DNA from: Pseudomonas libanensis
Lineage (GTDB): Bacteria; Pseudomonadota; Gammaproteobacteria; Pseudomonadales; Pseudomonadaceae
Length of the DNA stretch: 64,000 nt
Direction: 5' to 3'
Assembly (NCBI RefSeq): GCF_001439685.1
Contig: NZ_JYLH01000007.1
Location: forward strand, 248,001 to 312,000
This document shows, piece by piece, positions 8,901-17,545 of the stretch; the stretch's first letter is position 1; every line of letters begins with the position of its first letter. The translations under genes were made by a program, and so were the position numbers. Below the pieces are notes generated by a model, which worked only from the letters and a program-made list of their open reading frames with translations, made no database searches and had not been told where the DNA came from.

Positions 8901-8925
8901 ACAACTCAAATAACCGAATAAAATC

Positions 8926-10449
8926 ATGATAAGTAAAATTGAAGTCGACGATCGGGTCATTAACCTAAACCTTGAAAAGGACGGAACACCGAATATCTTC
9001 GATATAGATTCAATATCGTTAATTATCGGAAACAACGGCTCAGGAAAAACGACTATTTTCAAAAAAATAATCGATAAATTTTTACCTTCTTCACGGTTCG
9101 GGAGATACTTCTGCGATGTCATACTTGACTCACAAAAAGAATTGACATACGAAGAGATGCGAAATCGATGGGGGGTGATCTACTATTCCCCAGTCCAGCA
9201 TGGGCGCCGTGTACACGCCACCAGAAATTTTGTGGACGTGTCACCTAAGTGGGGAGAATCGATCTCAGCATTTGATCTTCGCCCTTACACTCAAATTCTT
9301 AGTGCATTTGATATATCTCCTAAAATCTATGTCAGCAAAACCATTAACATAAGAAATACCTGTAAAAAACTGATTGATTTATTATTGGTTAAATCCGAAA
9401 CCAATGACGTGCCGATAAAGCTCGCTGAACTATTTCCGGACCTCTTCAGGTATTTCGATCACTTACGCAACCCCAAACCAGTCATGAGCTTGGAGTTTTC
9501 GTCGTTCTCGATAGAAGAGAAAAGTGATGAGCCCATTGAAGAAGACGTAATCAAAAAGCGAATAATTGACGTTTCAGCAGACATACTTTATTGTGAATTA
9601 CGGCAGAACGCGAAAAACAAAGAGTCGTTGTTTGCACTTTTCATAGTACTGGAATATTACCTGACCACTCGAACGCCCGACCGCGTGTTTCAGCATATAG
9701 TTTTCGAGGCCATCGGTATACGAGACGCATGGTTTATTGGGGCTCGCCCAGAAAAAGCAGAGCGCCTTTATGAAGAAGTAGACGCAATCGATAAATTTCT
9801 AACCCTTCGCGCCGCGCATATTACATCGGGTAGCAAAGCGTATGCCGAGGTTGCCCTCGCGCCCTCTGAAGATGCATCTTTCTTGAAAAACTCGGGCATT
9901 GATCATTTTTTCGATGTCGGCTTTCAAAACATGAGTTCCGGACAATTTGCAGTGGTAGCGCAACTCGCACTGCTCTCCGATGCAATTACAGCCTACGCCA
10001 AGAAAGGCATCGACAAATTACTGGTACTCATTGATGAAGGTGACGCCTTCCTGCATCTCGAGTGGCAGCGCAGATATATAAGCCAGCTCAATTCATTATT
10101 GTCTGATCTAAAAAAACAAAGGCAAATCAGCTCGCTCCAGCTAATCATTGCCACCCACTCCCCATTACTGGCCACCGACATCCCCAAACAATTCATCTGT
10201 AGAATGGAATCTTTCGGCGAAAGCATCACCCCCAGCGCATTCGCGGCGCCGTTACACACCCTGCTCAATCAGTCATTCGGCGCCAAAACGATCGGGGAAT
10301 TTGCATCCACAAAAATAAAGAGCGCCATCGATGCCATAAAACTGGGCCAAGATTCCACCCTAGATAACTTCATAGTTGAAAGCATCGACAACTCCATTAT
10401 AAAAGCCGAGATTTTACGCATCTCCGAATATACCAAGGACAGAAATTGA
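8926..10449 (+). CDS. AAA/ABC-type ATPase, Septu PtuA-like
   Basis: This 507-residue ATPase of the SMC/OLD-like class has Walker A GNNGSGKT (residues 35-42), a signature-like NMSSGQ (335-340), Walker B LLVLIDEGD (365-373) and a switch histidine in ATHSP (409-413). No coiled-coil arm is obvious. The next gene encodes an HNH protein and overlaps it by TTGA. That architecture is the Septu anti-phage system, in which the PtuA ATPase controls the PtuB nuclease. The codon use is much more AT-rich than that of the flanking genes, a sign of horizontal transfer. Related ATPase-HNH pairs exist in some retron systems, but no reverse transcriptase is present here. Confidence 0.8.
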   Translation: MISKIEVDDRVINLNLEKDGTPNIFDIDSISLIIGNNGSGKTTIFKKIIDKFLPSSRFGRYFCDVILDSQKELTYEEMRNRWGVIYYSPVQHGRRVHATRNFVDVSPKWGESISAFDLRPYTQILSAFDISPKIYVSKTINIRNTCKKLIDLLLVKSETNDVPIKLAELFPDLFRYFDHLRNPKPVMSLEFSSFSIEEKSDEPIEEDVIKKRIIDVSADILYCELRQNAKNKESLFALFIVLEYYLTTRTPDRVFQHIVFEAIGIRDAWFIGARPEKAERLYEEVDAIDKFLTLRAAHITSGSKAYAEVALAPSEDASFLKNSGIDHFFDVGFQNMSSGQFAVVAQLALLSDAITAYAKKGIDKLLVLIDEGDAFLHLEWQRRYISQLNSLLSDLKKQRQISSLQLIIATHSPLLATDIPKQFICRMESFGESITPSAFAAPLHTLLNQSFGAKTIGEFASTKIKSAIDAIKLGQDSTLDNFIVESIDNSIIKAEILRISEYTKDRN

Positions 10450-11339
10450 TAGTCTCAATCAATGAAAACTGGACAAATGCCGAAACCGAACACACAGACC
10501 ACCTAAAAAAAATAATCCGTAATTTCCTTTACTCACAGCTTAGTATTTGCGGTCCCAAAACGCCTGCATACTATTTCGTTCGCGAAACAAGAAAGCTCAT
10601 TATTTCGCACAAACTAACAGACATCTCGAGCAGCATAACAATACTTGGCGCCCACACCAAGCGTTTAGGTCGGCAAAAAACTCGGCTACTCAAAGAACTA
10701 AAGAAGGTCTTCAACTATGATAGATTTATCAGCAAGTATGGAACTTGGAACGCATACACCTTATGCAAAAAGTCTAAAGCCAGGATTTGCCCTTACTGCA
10801 ATCATGCCTATGCATTCACTATAGAATGCAAAGACGGTGCCTTTCGCCCTACTCTAGACCATTTCTTCTTGAAAGATCAGTATCCTCACCTTGCGCTAAC
10901 GCTGTACAACCTTGTACCAAGCTGCTCAAGCTGCAACTCCAGCCTCAAAGGCGAAGAAGACTTTCACCAAACGCCTCACCTAAACCCTTTATTTGACAAT
11001 GAAAGTATCACTTTCCAGCTTTTCAGCACTGTGAATCCTTCAGGGCTTCTGGATGACATTTCACTCAACCTTCAAAATGTGAAGTTGGCAGCGACAGCGC
11101 CACTCAATTGTGTCAAATCCCAAAACTCCCTTAAAACCTTCATTATCAACGAGAGATACGAGGTTCTCTTGATGGAGGCAATTGATTTCTTTGTGGCAAA
11201 AACTGATTACGAGGAAGCAAAAATCAATACTCAACTTGAACTACAATTTAGCGAGGCATCGCTACTCAGATTTGACCGTACCAAGTACAACAGATATTTA
11301 TTAGGAAAAATGTTCGCCGATCTATACGATGCTTTTTAG
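10446..11339 (+). CDS. HNH endonuclease, Septu PtuB-like
   Basis: This 297-residue protein has an HNH core. The zinc cysteines are CPYC (C115, C118) and CSSC (C160, C163), the catalytic region is LDHFF (D138, H139), and N164 follows the second cysteine pair in CSSCN. It should cut DNA or RNA under control of the upstream ATPase. The start is a TTG whose last two bases begin the TGA stop of the ATPase gene; AAGGA lies about 8 bases before it, which supports translational coupling. The gene is as AT-rich as its partner. After it, the GC-rich backbone resumes at 11568. Confidence 0.82.
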   Translation: MIVSINENWTNAETEHTDHLKKIIRNFLYSQLSICGPKTPAYYFVRETRKLIISHKLTDISSSITILGAHTKRLGRQKTRLLKELKKVFNYDRFISKYGTWNAYTLCKKSKARICPYCNHAYAFTIECKDGAFRPTLDHFFLKDQYPHLALTLYNLVPSCSSCNSSLKGEEDFHQTPHLNPLFDNESITFQLFSTVNPSGLLDDISLNLQNVKLAATAPLNCVKSQNSLKTFIINERYEVLLMEAIDFFVAKTDYEEAKINTQLELQFSEASLLRFDRTKYNRYLLGKMFADLYDAF

Positions 11340-11567
11340 CAATTTTTTACTTTCTGAAAAGTCACGCTTTAGCATATGCATACTAAGCACGTCGTATTTA
11401 ATCTTGAAGCCAAGTATCACTTTTTTTTCGCGAGCAAACACCACCTACAACAAAAACGTCAGTTAATACTAGGCAGTTTGAAACTTTTCGAGTAGAGCAG
11501 GATTTAAGCTATGCCAGGGTGTTCCAGACCAGCGAGATCCTGGCGAATCATTAACAAGGAAGCGAAT
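11340..11567. other. right border of the AT-rich island
   Basis: Base composition changes from AT-rich to GC-rich within this gap. No flanking direct repeat, integrase or tRNA was seen, so how the island arrived is not evident. Confidence 0.5.
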
Positions 11568-12620
11568 ATGCATCAAGGCAAGCGCATTGTGGTGATTGGT
11601 GCCGGTATCGTGGGGGCTTCACTGGCCTATCACCTGGCCGGCAAGGGCGCGAATGTGACGGTGCTCGAGGCCGGCGAAGTCGCGTCCGGGGTCACGGCCA
11701 CCTCATTTGCGTGGCTCAACACGACCCACGACGCACCCGACCCCATTGCCGCTTTGCGCAGCGCCGCAATTGACGCGTATCACCGCCTGGAGCGCGAGCT
11801 GCCCGCCGTGAAGATACGCTGGACAGGCGCCCTGTGTTACGGCGCAGACATTCAGCCTGGGGCGGATTCACGGATCACTCGTCAGCGTATCCAGGCACTT
11901 GAGCCGCGTTTGAGAAACCCGCCTGAGCAGGCCCAATTCAAAGCCGAAGAAGGCGCACTCGACGCGGTGCAAACCACCCATGCGTTGATTGCCGGTGCCC
12001 AGGCCCACGGTGCCACGCTGCTGACACACACTCGGGTGTTGGGTTTCAGGATGCAGGGCTCACAGGTCACCGGCGTTGAAACCAGCTTGGGCGTCATCGA
12101 TGCCGACGTGGTGGTGCTCGCAGCTGGCACCGGGATCCCAGCGCTGACGAAGCTGTTGGGTGTGCCCCTGCCGATTGAAGCCTCCCCCGCGATCTTTATC
12201 CGCTACAACGCCCCACCCGGCATCGTGCGCACGCTTATTTCCAACCCTGCAATGGAGGTGCGCGAAGGTGCTGAGGGGACCTGGCTGGCAGCCGAAGACT
12301 ATCTGGGCGACGCCCCGGAAAACCAGCCGGCCGCTATCGCTCGGCGCACCGCCCAGGCTATTGCGGACGAACTCGAAGGGGTCACGTTCATCGAGCCACA
12401 ATTAGCCTGCGTTGGGCTGCGGCCCGTACCGGCCGATGGCATTCCGATCATTGGCCAATTGCCAGGCGTCAACGGTGTGTACGTCTGCGCGATGCATCCT
12501 GGTGTGACGCTGGCAGCCATAGTGGGGCGTCTTGCCAGCGAAGAGATCATGGAGGACAGGGTCTGCCCTGCCCTGAGGCCTTGCCGGCCCGAACGGTTCT
12601 TGCGACCTGAAAACGGTTAG
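11568..12620 (+). CDS. FAD-dependent oxidoreductase (DAO family)
   Basis: This 350-residue protein starts with the dinucleotide-binding motif VVIGAGIVGASLAYHL and continues to VTVLEAG, as in D-amino-acid dehydrogenases and related amine oxidases. A C-terminal GLRPVPADGIPIIGQLPGVNGVY resembles the conserved FAD-binding end of the family. The ATG at 11568 follows AAGGAAG. The frame is open 19 codons earlier, without a ribosome site. The last four bases overlap the stop of the converging Nudix gene. The substrate is unknown. Confidence 0.87.
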   Translation: MHQGKRIVVIGAGIVGASLAYHLAGKGANVTVLEAGEVASGVTATSFAWLNTTHDAPDPIAALRSAAIDAYHRLERELPAVKIRWTGALCYGADIQPGADSRITRQRIQALEPRLRNPPEQAQFKAEEGALDAVQTTHALIAGAQAHGATLLTHTRVLGFRMQGSQVTGVETSLGVIDADVVVLAAGTGIPALTKLLGVPLPIEASPAIFIRYNAPPGIVRTLISNPAMEVREGAEGTWLAAEDYLGDAPENQPAAIARRTAQAIADELEGVTFIEPQLACVGLRPVPADGIPIIGQLPGVNGVYVCAMHPGVTLAAIVGRLASEEIMEDRVCPALRPCRPERFLRPENG

Positions 12621-13066
12621 AAGGCGCCGGTCTCCTCGAGCATTTCCACCAGCGCCTGCGGCCACACCGTGTCCGTCGTAGTGCGTAGCGCCTCTGCCGA
12701 CCACCAACGATGATCCGCCATCACCTGGGTCTCTTCCGCCGTCCACTCGGCCCTGGACAGTGCCTCGCTGGGCGCCTGCACCACGAAGTAGCGCTCAACC
12801 GCCAGCACGGTTTCGCCGCCGGGTAGCATCAATGGGAAACTGCGTTCTGCCACGGATTCGCCAACGCTGCTGACGGTGATGCCGGTCTCTTCGCGCAGTT
12901 CACGAATCGCGGCGCTGTGATAGGTTTCCCCGGCTTCGACGCCACCGCCCGGGGTGGCCCAGTAATTCCTGCCAGCCAATGCGCCGTCTTTATGCACGAA
13001 GCGGAACAGCAGCACCTGCTTTGCAGGGCTTATCACCAATAGTCGTGCGGCTTTGCGTTCACGCAT
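12617..13066 (-). CDS. Nudix hydrolase
   Basis: This 149-residue protein has a full Nudix box, GGGVEAGETYHSAAIRELRE followed by ETGI, matching GX5EX7REUXEEXGU. It should hydrolyse a nucleoside diphosphate-linked substrate. The gene is the last of three minus-strand genes that overlap one another (kinase, nucleotidyltransferase, Nudix), here by eight bases, so they are one operon and probably one pathway. Confidence 0.9.
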   Translation of the reverse strand: MRERKAARLLVISPAKQVLLFRFVHKDGALAGRNYWATPGGGVEAGETYHSAAIRELREETGITVSSVGESVAERSFPLMLPGGETVLAVERYFVVQAPSEALSRAEWTAEETQVMADHRWWSAEALRTTTDTVWPQALVEMLEETGAF

Positions 13067-13856
13067 TTGATTGATTCCTTTCCCTGAGCGCCGAAACCAT
13101 CCAACTCAAAAACGCCCGTAGCCGCGTGGAAAACACTTCGCACTCAGCGCTGGGGTTACGCGCTTCAAACAGGAAGTACGCGATTTGCACGCGCATCGAG
13201 GGGTACTGCTGAACAAACAGCGCGACGTACTCTTCCAGGGTGTGCGGCCACATATGCGCATCGTCTGCGCGCAAGGTGTGGGTGGCCCGGATCAAGGCCC
13301 GCGATGCTTCACGCTGCAGGCGATGACGTGCGTGCTCAGTGCCGGCCTGTTCGATACGCACGAGATACGCCGTGAGCGCCTGCTCGAAGTCGCCATTGAC
13401 CGCCATGGCAATGGCACGGGACGGGCGAAACGGCTCGAAGTACCGTGCAAGGTCTTCGCCCCCTACACACCGGCAATGATGCTTGAGCCAGAAGCCCCAA
13501 CTGTTGCGATTTTCCGGCGCCAACACTTGAGCGTGATGACCGATATCGAAGTCGATCTTGGTCACTTGTGCATGCCGTTGTTCCAAGGCAATTCGGGTTG
13601 TTTCAATTTGCTCGAGCACCGAGGCATCCGGGGGATCGTTGAGTATCAACGAGAGGTCGAGATCAGAAACCCCGACCTCGGCCTGGCCTCGTGCGACGCT
13701 GCCATACAGATAAATCCCGTGCAGCCCGAACGCCGCCTGGAACAGGGTTGCGCAGACATCCGCCAGCACGGGCTGGAACTCGATTTGTACGGGAACATCG
13801 GCGACGGTGAGGATAAACCCGTCGGCATCGACGCCCGTGGTTTGCAGGAGGGTCAC
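13059..13856 (-). CDS. nucleotidyltransferase-domain protein
   Basis: This 265-residue protein has a minimal nucleotidyltransferase core: GSVARGQ (from G52) and SDLDLSL (D65, D67) give the GS...DxD motif, and a possible third acid lies in KIDFDIGH. The C-terminal half is helical, as in aminoglycoside adenylyltransferase-like proteins, but resistance to any drug is not shown. It overlaps the kinase gene upstream by ATGA and the Nudix gene downstream by eight bases. Confidence 0.82.
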   Translation of the reverse strand: MTLLQTTGVDADGFILTVADVPVQIEFQPVLADVCATLFQAAFGLHGIYLYGSVARGQAEVGVSDLDLSLILNDPPDASVLEQIETTRIALEQRHAQVTKIDFDIGHHAQVLAPENRNSWGFWLKHHCRCVGGEDLARYFEPFRPSRAIAMAVNGDFEQALTAYLVRIEQAGTEHARHRLQREASRALIRATHTLRADDAHMWPHTLEEYVALFVQQYPSMRVQIAYFLFEARNPSAECEVFSTRLRAFLSWMVSALRERNQSNA

Positions 13857-14332
13857 GGGCGATGCACCTCAATCACCAGGCCTTCCTCTTCACTCGGCAC
13901 ACTAAAGTGGCGAGTGATCAGGTCAAATTCGGCGTCAGTCGCAGCAAAGTCATGCTCGCCCTGAGCGTTGCGCGCGTGCAGGCGGGCACGGCAGGTGGCA
14001 TCGTCCAGTTCCAGATAATGCAGGCGGTGGGGCACTTTGGCCGTTTGGGCCAGGCCGAGCAACCACTCACGGTTGGCCAGGGTGTTGGCCGGGAAATCCA
14101 GGACCACATTCACGCCGGATTCCAACAGATTGACCACCAGCGGCCCGAGTACACCGCGCACCCGCTGGGCACAGCGCAGATAGTCGGCGATGGCCTGGAT
14201 TTCACCGGGGTAAAGACTGGCCAGCCAGTGGTCTTCGCTGAGCACAATAGCCCGGTGCTCGGCGGCCAGAGTCTTGGCGAGGGTGGACTTGCCGGAGGCG
14301 ATCTTGCCGCACAGCAGATGCAGGGTTGGCAT
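13853..14332 (-). CDS. AAA/P-loop kinase
   Basis: This 159-residue P-loop protein has Walker A GKIASGKST (residues 9-17) and a lid-like RARLHARN, the arrangement of small zeta-toxin/gluconate-kinase-type kinases. The ATG at 14332 follows AGAGGAAA. The frame extends 78 codons further upstream, but that part is not protein-like. It is the first gene of the kinase, nucleotidyltransferase, Nudix operon. The substrate is unknown. Confidence 0.83.
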   Translation of the reverse strand: MPTLHLLCGKIASGKSTLAKTLAAEHRAIVLSEDHWLASLYPGEIQAIADYLRCAQRVRGVLGPLVVNLLESGVNVVLDFPANTLANREWLLGLAQTAKVPHRLHYLELDDATCRARLHARNAQGEHDFAATDAEFDLITRHFSVPSEEEGLVIEVHRP

Positions 14333-14458
14333 AAGGCGTTTCCTCTTGTCGGCCCGGCAGGATGAATCATGCAGCCGCGGCCGTAAACACATCCAGTTGA
14401 ATCCTGGTTTGCAAGCGAGGTCACCTATAAAGACACGACAACGCAATGGGAGACCGTG

Positions 14459-14563
14459 ATGAACCTTGCAATGACACTCTTCAGCCTGTTTGCCGGTTGG
14501 ATGGCAATTGTAATGTCGATGCTGTGGGGTGTGCTGCGGGTGCTGCATCGGCATCATGCTTAG
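14459..14563 (+). CDS. 34-residue hydrophobic small protein
   Basis: GGGAG 7 bases before the ATG and a single membrane-like segment (LFSLFAGWMAIVMSMLWGVL) support a real small membrane protein. It is divergent from the kinase gene. Its end overlaps the next small ORF in the eight bases ATGCTTAG. Confidence 0.5.
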   Translation: MNLAMTLFSLFAGWMAIVMSMLWGVLRVLHRHHA

Positions 14564-14711
14564 CACACCGGACGGCCGCTATTTTGTGGTCATGGGCGAG
14601 CGTGGGCCGGCGTGGTGGCACGATGGCGCTCCGGATTACAACCGCTGCAACAGCAGCAATACCCCCTATGCGGCATGGTTCGAAAAACATCTCGACACGA
14701 CCTCCCAGTGA
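14556..14711 (+). CDS. 51-residue small hypothetical protein
   Basis: This short ORF begins MLSTPDGRYFVVMGERGPAW and ends HLDTTSQ. Its start overlaps the stop of the preceding 34-residue ORF, which suggests coupled translation. It is rich in tryptophan and tyrosine and has no membrane segment. The family is not recognised; the composition looks like a folded small domain rather than chance reading. Confidence 0.5.
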   Translation: MLSTPDGRYFVVMGERGPAWWHDGAPDYNRCNSSNTPYAAWFEKHLDTTSQ

Positions 14712-14799
14712 ACTTTCTTACAAATGCCATGCTCCTTTCCTATGCGAAGTCAGCGCGCCCTGAGCCCAGGGTGCAGAACGATAAGGAGCCGCCAACCCC

Positions 14800-15225
14800 A
14801 TGACTACCCTCCCCACTTACCCCGTCGTCAGACCTGGCCCATTGCATGGGACCTTGCTGGCAGGCACCGTGCCGCTGTTTCTCGGGGCCTTGCTCAGTGA
14901 TATCGCCTACGGCCAGACCTACCAGATCCAATGGGCCAACTTCGCCTCTTGGCTGATCGCCGGGGCGCTGGTGTTCTGCGGCCTTGCCCTGTTGTTTGCG
15001 CTGGTCAACCTGGTGCGCGCCGAGCATAAGGGCGGGCGCCCTGTGGCTTACTTCCTGCTGTTGCTGGGCACCTGGGTGCTTGGGCTGGTCAATGCGTTCC
15101 AGCATGCCAAGGACGCCTACGCCATGATGCCCACCGGCTTGATACTGTCAGCGATTGTCACTGTGCTGGCGATCATCGCGACCTGGATCGGCTTGACCAA
15201 CCTGCGCTCAGGAGCTGCCCGATGA
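14800..15225 (+). CDS. DUF2231 membrane protein
   Basis: This 141-residue protein has four hydrophobic segments and the pattern GPLHGTLLAGTVPLFLGALLSD, known from DUF2231. The stop overlaps the start of the next gene (ATGA), so it is cotranslated with a PQQ-type sugar dehydrogenase. Such pairing is common for these families and suggests a membrane partner, though a redox role is not proven. Confidence 0.87.
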   Translation: MTTLPTYPVVRPGPLHGTLLAGTVPLFLGALLSDIAYGQTYQIQWANFASWLIAGALVFCGLALLFALVNLVRAEHKGGRPVAYFLLLLGTWVLGLVNAFQHAKDAYAMMPTGLILSAIVTVLAIIATWIGLTNLRSGAAR

Positions 15226-16514
15226 AACCACTCAATACACTGACCTTGCTCAGCGCAGCCCTGCTGCTCAGTGCCTGTGGTGGCGAAGGCGACAAGACCC
15301 AGGCCCGCGGCCCTGACCCTAAACTGCCTGAACAACAAAGCAGCCTGTTGCCGAGCATGAAAATCGCGCAGCCCACCCCGTGGGGCGAGCAAAAGCCCAA
15401 GGTGCCCGAAGGCTACAGCGTGAGCGCCATCGCCACCGACCTGGCGATCCCGCGCCAGACCCTGGTGCTGCCCAACGGTGACATCCTGGTGGCCGAAGGC
15501 CGTGGCGGCAGTGCGGCCAAGCTCAAGCCCAAGGACGTAATCGCCAGCGTGATCAAGGCTCAGGGCAATACTAAGGTCAAGGGCGGCAACCGCATTACCC
15601 TGTTGCGCGACGCCGACGGTGACGGCACCTATGAGCTCAAGACGGTGTTCGCCGACAACCTCAACGCGCCCTATGGCCTGGCGTTCGCCGACGGCAAACT
15701 CTATGTGGCTAACCAGGACGCACTGGTGCGCTTCGACTACGCCGACGGCCAGACCAAGGCCAGCGCCCCGCCCGTCAAGGTCACCGACCTGCCGGCGCAG
15801 ATCAACCACCACTGGACCAAGTCATTGGCCGTGAGCGACGACGGACGCCAGCTGTATGTGGGGATTGGCTCCAACAGCAACATCACCGAGCGCGGCATGG
15901 AAGTGGAAATTGACCGCGCCATGGTCTGGCAGATCGACGCGGCCACCGGTGCCCACAGGCCCTACGCAACCGGCTTGCGCAACCCCACCGCGCTGACCAT
16001 CCAACCGGGCTCCGGGCAACTGTGGACGGTGGTCAACGAACGCGATGAACTCGGCCCCGACCTGGTGCCGGACTACCTGACGTCGGTGCGAGAAGGCGCC
16101 TTCTACGGCTGGCCGTACAGCTACTGGGGCCAGAACGTCGACCCACGGGCACAACCGCAGAACTCGGCCAAGGTGGCCGCGGCGATCAAGCCCGATTACA
16201 GCCTGGGCTCCCATGTGGCGGCATTGGGCGTGGATTTTTCCATCCCGGCCATGGGTGAAAAATTTGCCGATGGCGTGTTTGTCGGCGAACACGGCAGCTG
16301 GAACCGCGACAATCCGGTGGGCTACAAGGTGATCTTCGTGCCGTTCAGCAATGGCAAGCCTGCTGGCGAACCCATCGACTTCGCCACCGGTTTTCGCGGT
16401 GACGATGGCAAGACCCGTGGGCGCCCGGTGGGCGTGACGGTGGACCCCAAAGGCGCGCTGATCATTGCCGATGACCTGGCCAATACGGTTTGGCGAGTCA
16501 CCCGTAACCGTTAA
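15222..16514 (+). CDS. sorbosone dehydrogenase-like lipoprotein (PQQ beta-propeller)
   Basis: This 430-residue protein has a lipoprotein signal: a hydrophobic stretch with LLSAC, predicting lipidation at C19. The mature part is a six-bladed propeller of the GDH/L-sorbosone dehydrogenase type, with LPNGDILVAEGRGG, APYGLAFADGKLYVAN, TGLRNPTALTIQPGSG and VFVGEHGSWNR. Homologues bind PQQ and oxidise sugars in the periplasm. The enzyme activity of this gene is inferred from family only. Confidence 0.87.
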   Translation: MKPLNTLTLLSAALLLSACGGEGDKTQARGPDPKLPEQQSSLLPSMKIAQPTPWGEQKPKVPEGYSVSAIATDLAIPRQTLVLPNGDILVAEGRGGSAAKLKPKDVIASVIKAQGNTKVKGGNRITLLRDADGDGTYELKTVFADNLNAPYGLAFADGKLYVANQDALVRFDYADGQTKASAPPVKVTDLPAQINHHWTKSLAVSDDGRQLYVGIGSNSNITERGMEVEIDRAMVWQIDAATGAHRPYATGLRNPTALTIQPGSGQLWTVVNERDELGPDLVPDYLTSVREGAFYGWPYSYWGQNVDPRAQPQNSAKVAAAIKPDYSLGSHVAALGVDFSIPAMGEKFADGVFVGEHGSWNRDNPVGYKVIFVPFSNGKPAGEPIDFATGFRGDDGKTRGRPVGVTVDPKGALIIADDLANTVWRVTRNR

Positions 16515-16544
16515 CCGGAGATGACAGGGGTGGCGACGCCCCTG

Positions 16545-17453
16545 TCAGCCGTCACTGTGCAATTGCGCTTGCAGCCACGCCAGCAGCGCTTCGACCTCGC
16601 CCCGACTGCCCACCCCTTGCTGCTTGTAGACCGAAATTGCCTCAGGCAAAAACACGCTCTCAGCACAGGGCCGGACCAACGCCCCACTGTCAATCAGCCG
16701 GCTTGCGGTACGACGCCAGCCCATGGCGATACCGTGCCCCTCCACCGCGGCCTGCAACATCAGCGGGTAGCTGTCGAAGTTGGCACTGCGCGCATCCCTG
16801 GCCAACACCCGGCCGAACACCTGCAGCCACTCATCCCACTCCATCAAGTGCGGAGGTTCGGCGCTGTGGTGCAAAAACGTGCAGGGCTGTAACTCAGACA
16901 GCGATAACGGCTGTTCCGGGCAAAGGTAGACCGGGCTGCACACCGGGAACACCTCGTCGGAGGCGGTGAACATCAGCCTATGGGCGCCACTGGCGCGCCG
17001 GGTACTTTGCAGGGCCACATCGAAGTGTCCATCGAACTGGGTGATAGGCCGCGTGCAGGTCACCACCTGGATTTCAATCTGCGGGTATTGCTGGTGAAAC
17101 GTCGACAAACGCGGCATCAACCAATAGAACGCCTCGCACAACTGGCACAGCAACACCACCCGATTGCGTTGCGGGGAGGCGCGCAGGTTAGCCGCACCAT
17201 CACTGATGCTTTGCAACGCAAGGCTGACCACCCGCCCCAATTCACGCCCCTCTTGCGTGAGGAACACCGCACGGTTGCGCCGGATGAACAGTTTCACCCC
17301 CAGGTTGTCTTCCAGCCCACGAATCTGCCGGCTGACAGCCGCCTGGGTGATGTACAGCTCATCGGCCGCCTTGGAGAAACTCTCCAGGCGCGCCGCCGCT
17401 TCAAACGGCAACAAACTGGCAAGGGGCGGTAGGGTTTTGCCGAGTAGATTCAT
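16545..17453 (-). CDS. LysR-family regulator, GcvA-like
   Basis: This 302-residue protein has helix-turn-helix sequence ESFSKAADELYITQAAVSRQ near residues 24-43 and the PPLASLLPFEAAARLESF start typical of the GcvA/AmpR branch. It is divergent from the DMT exporter gene at 17546 across a 92-base gap, and probably controls it. Confidence 0.9.
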   Translation of the reverse strand: MNLLGKTLPPLASLLPFEAAARLESFSKAADELYITQAAVSRQIRGLEDNLGVKLFIRRNRAVFLTQEGRELGRVVSLALQSISDGAANLRASPQRNRVVLLCQLCEAFYWLMPRLSTFHQQYPQIEIQVVTCTRPITQFDGHFDVALQSTRRASGAHRLMFTASDEVFPVCSPVYLCPEQPLSLSELQPCTFLHHSAEPPHLMEWDEWLQVFGRVLARDARSANFDSYPLMLQAAVEGHGIAMGWRRTASRLIDSGALVRPCAESVFLPEAISVYKQQGVGSRGEVEALLAWLQAQLHSDG

Positions 17454-17545
17454 AATCTGAGGTTATGCATTCAAGGCCGAGAACTCGTTTGTAGCACACC
17501 CACGCGGCTGGGCACCATGGATGCATTACTTCATGGATCAGCCCG

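Larger units (their letters stand above)
8604..8925. other. intergenic region before the AAA/HNH pair
   Basis: These 322 bases hold the promoters of two divergent units. No ORF or RNA gene is evident. The right half is AT-richer and carries two copies of GGCATNATGCC, listed separately. No ribosome site of good quality precedes the ATG at 8926. Confidence 0.6.

Noticed and set aside
8604..8925. Retron-type noncoding RNA before the ATPase-HNH pair
   Set aside because: Some retrons carry such a pair, but no reverse transcriptase gene is present, and only short dyads, not long msr/msd arms, are seen.
11340..11567. tRNA or attachment site at the island border
   Set aside because: No cloverleaf or flanking direct repeat could be found by eye on either side of the island.
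13059..13856. Nucleotidyltransferase as an aminoglycoside resistance gene
   Set aside because: The fold is shared, but its operon with a kinase and a Nudix enzyme and the lack of mobile context do not support a resistance role.
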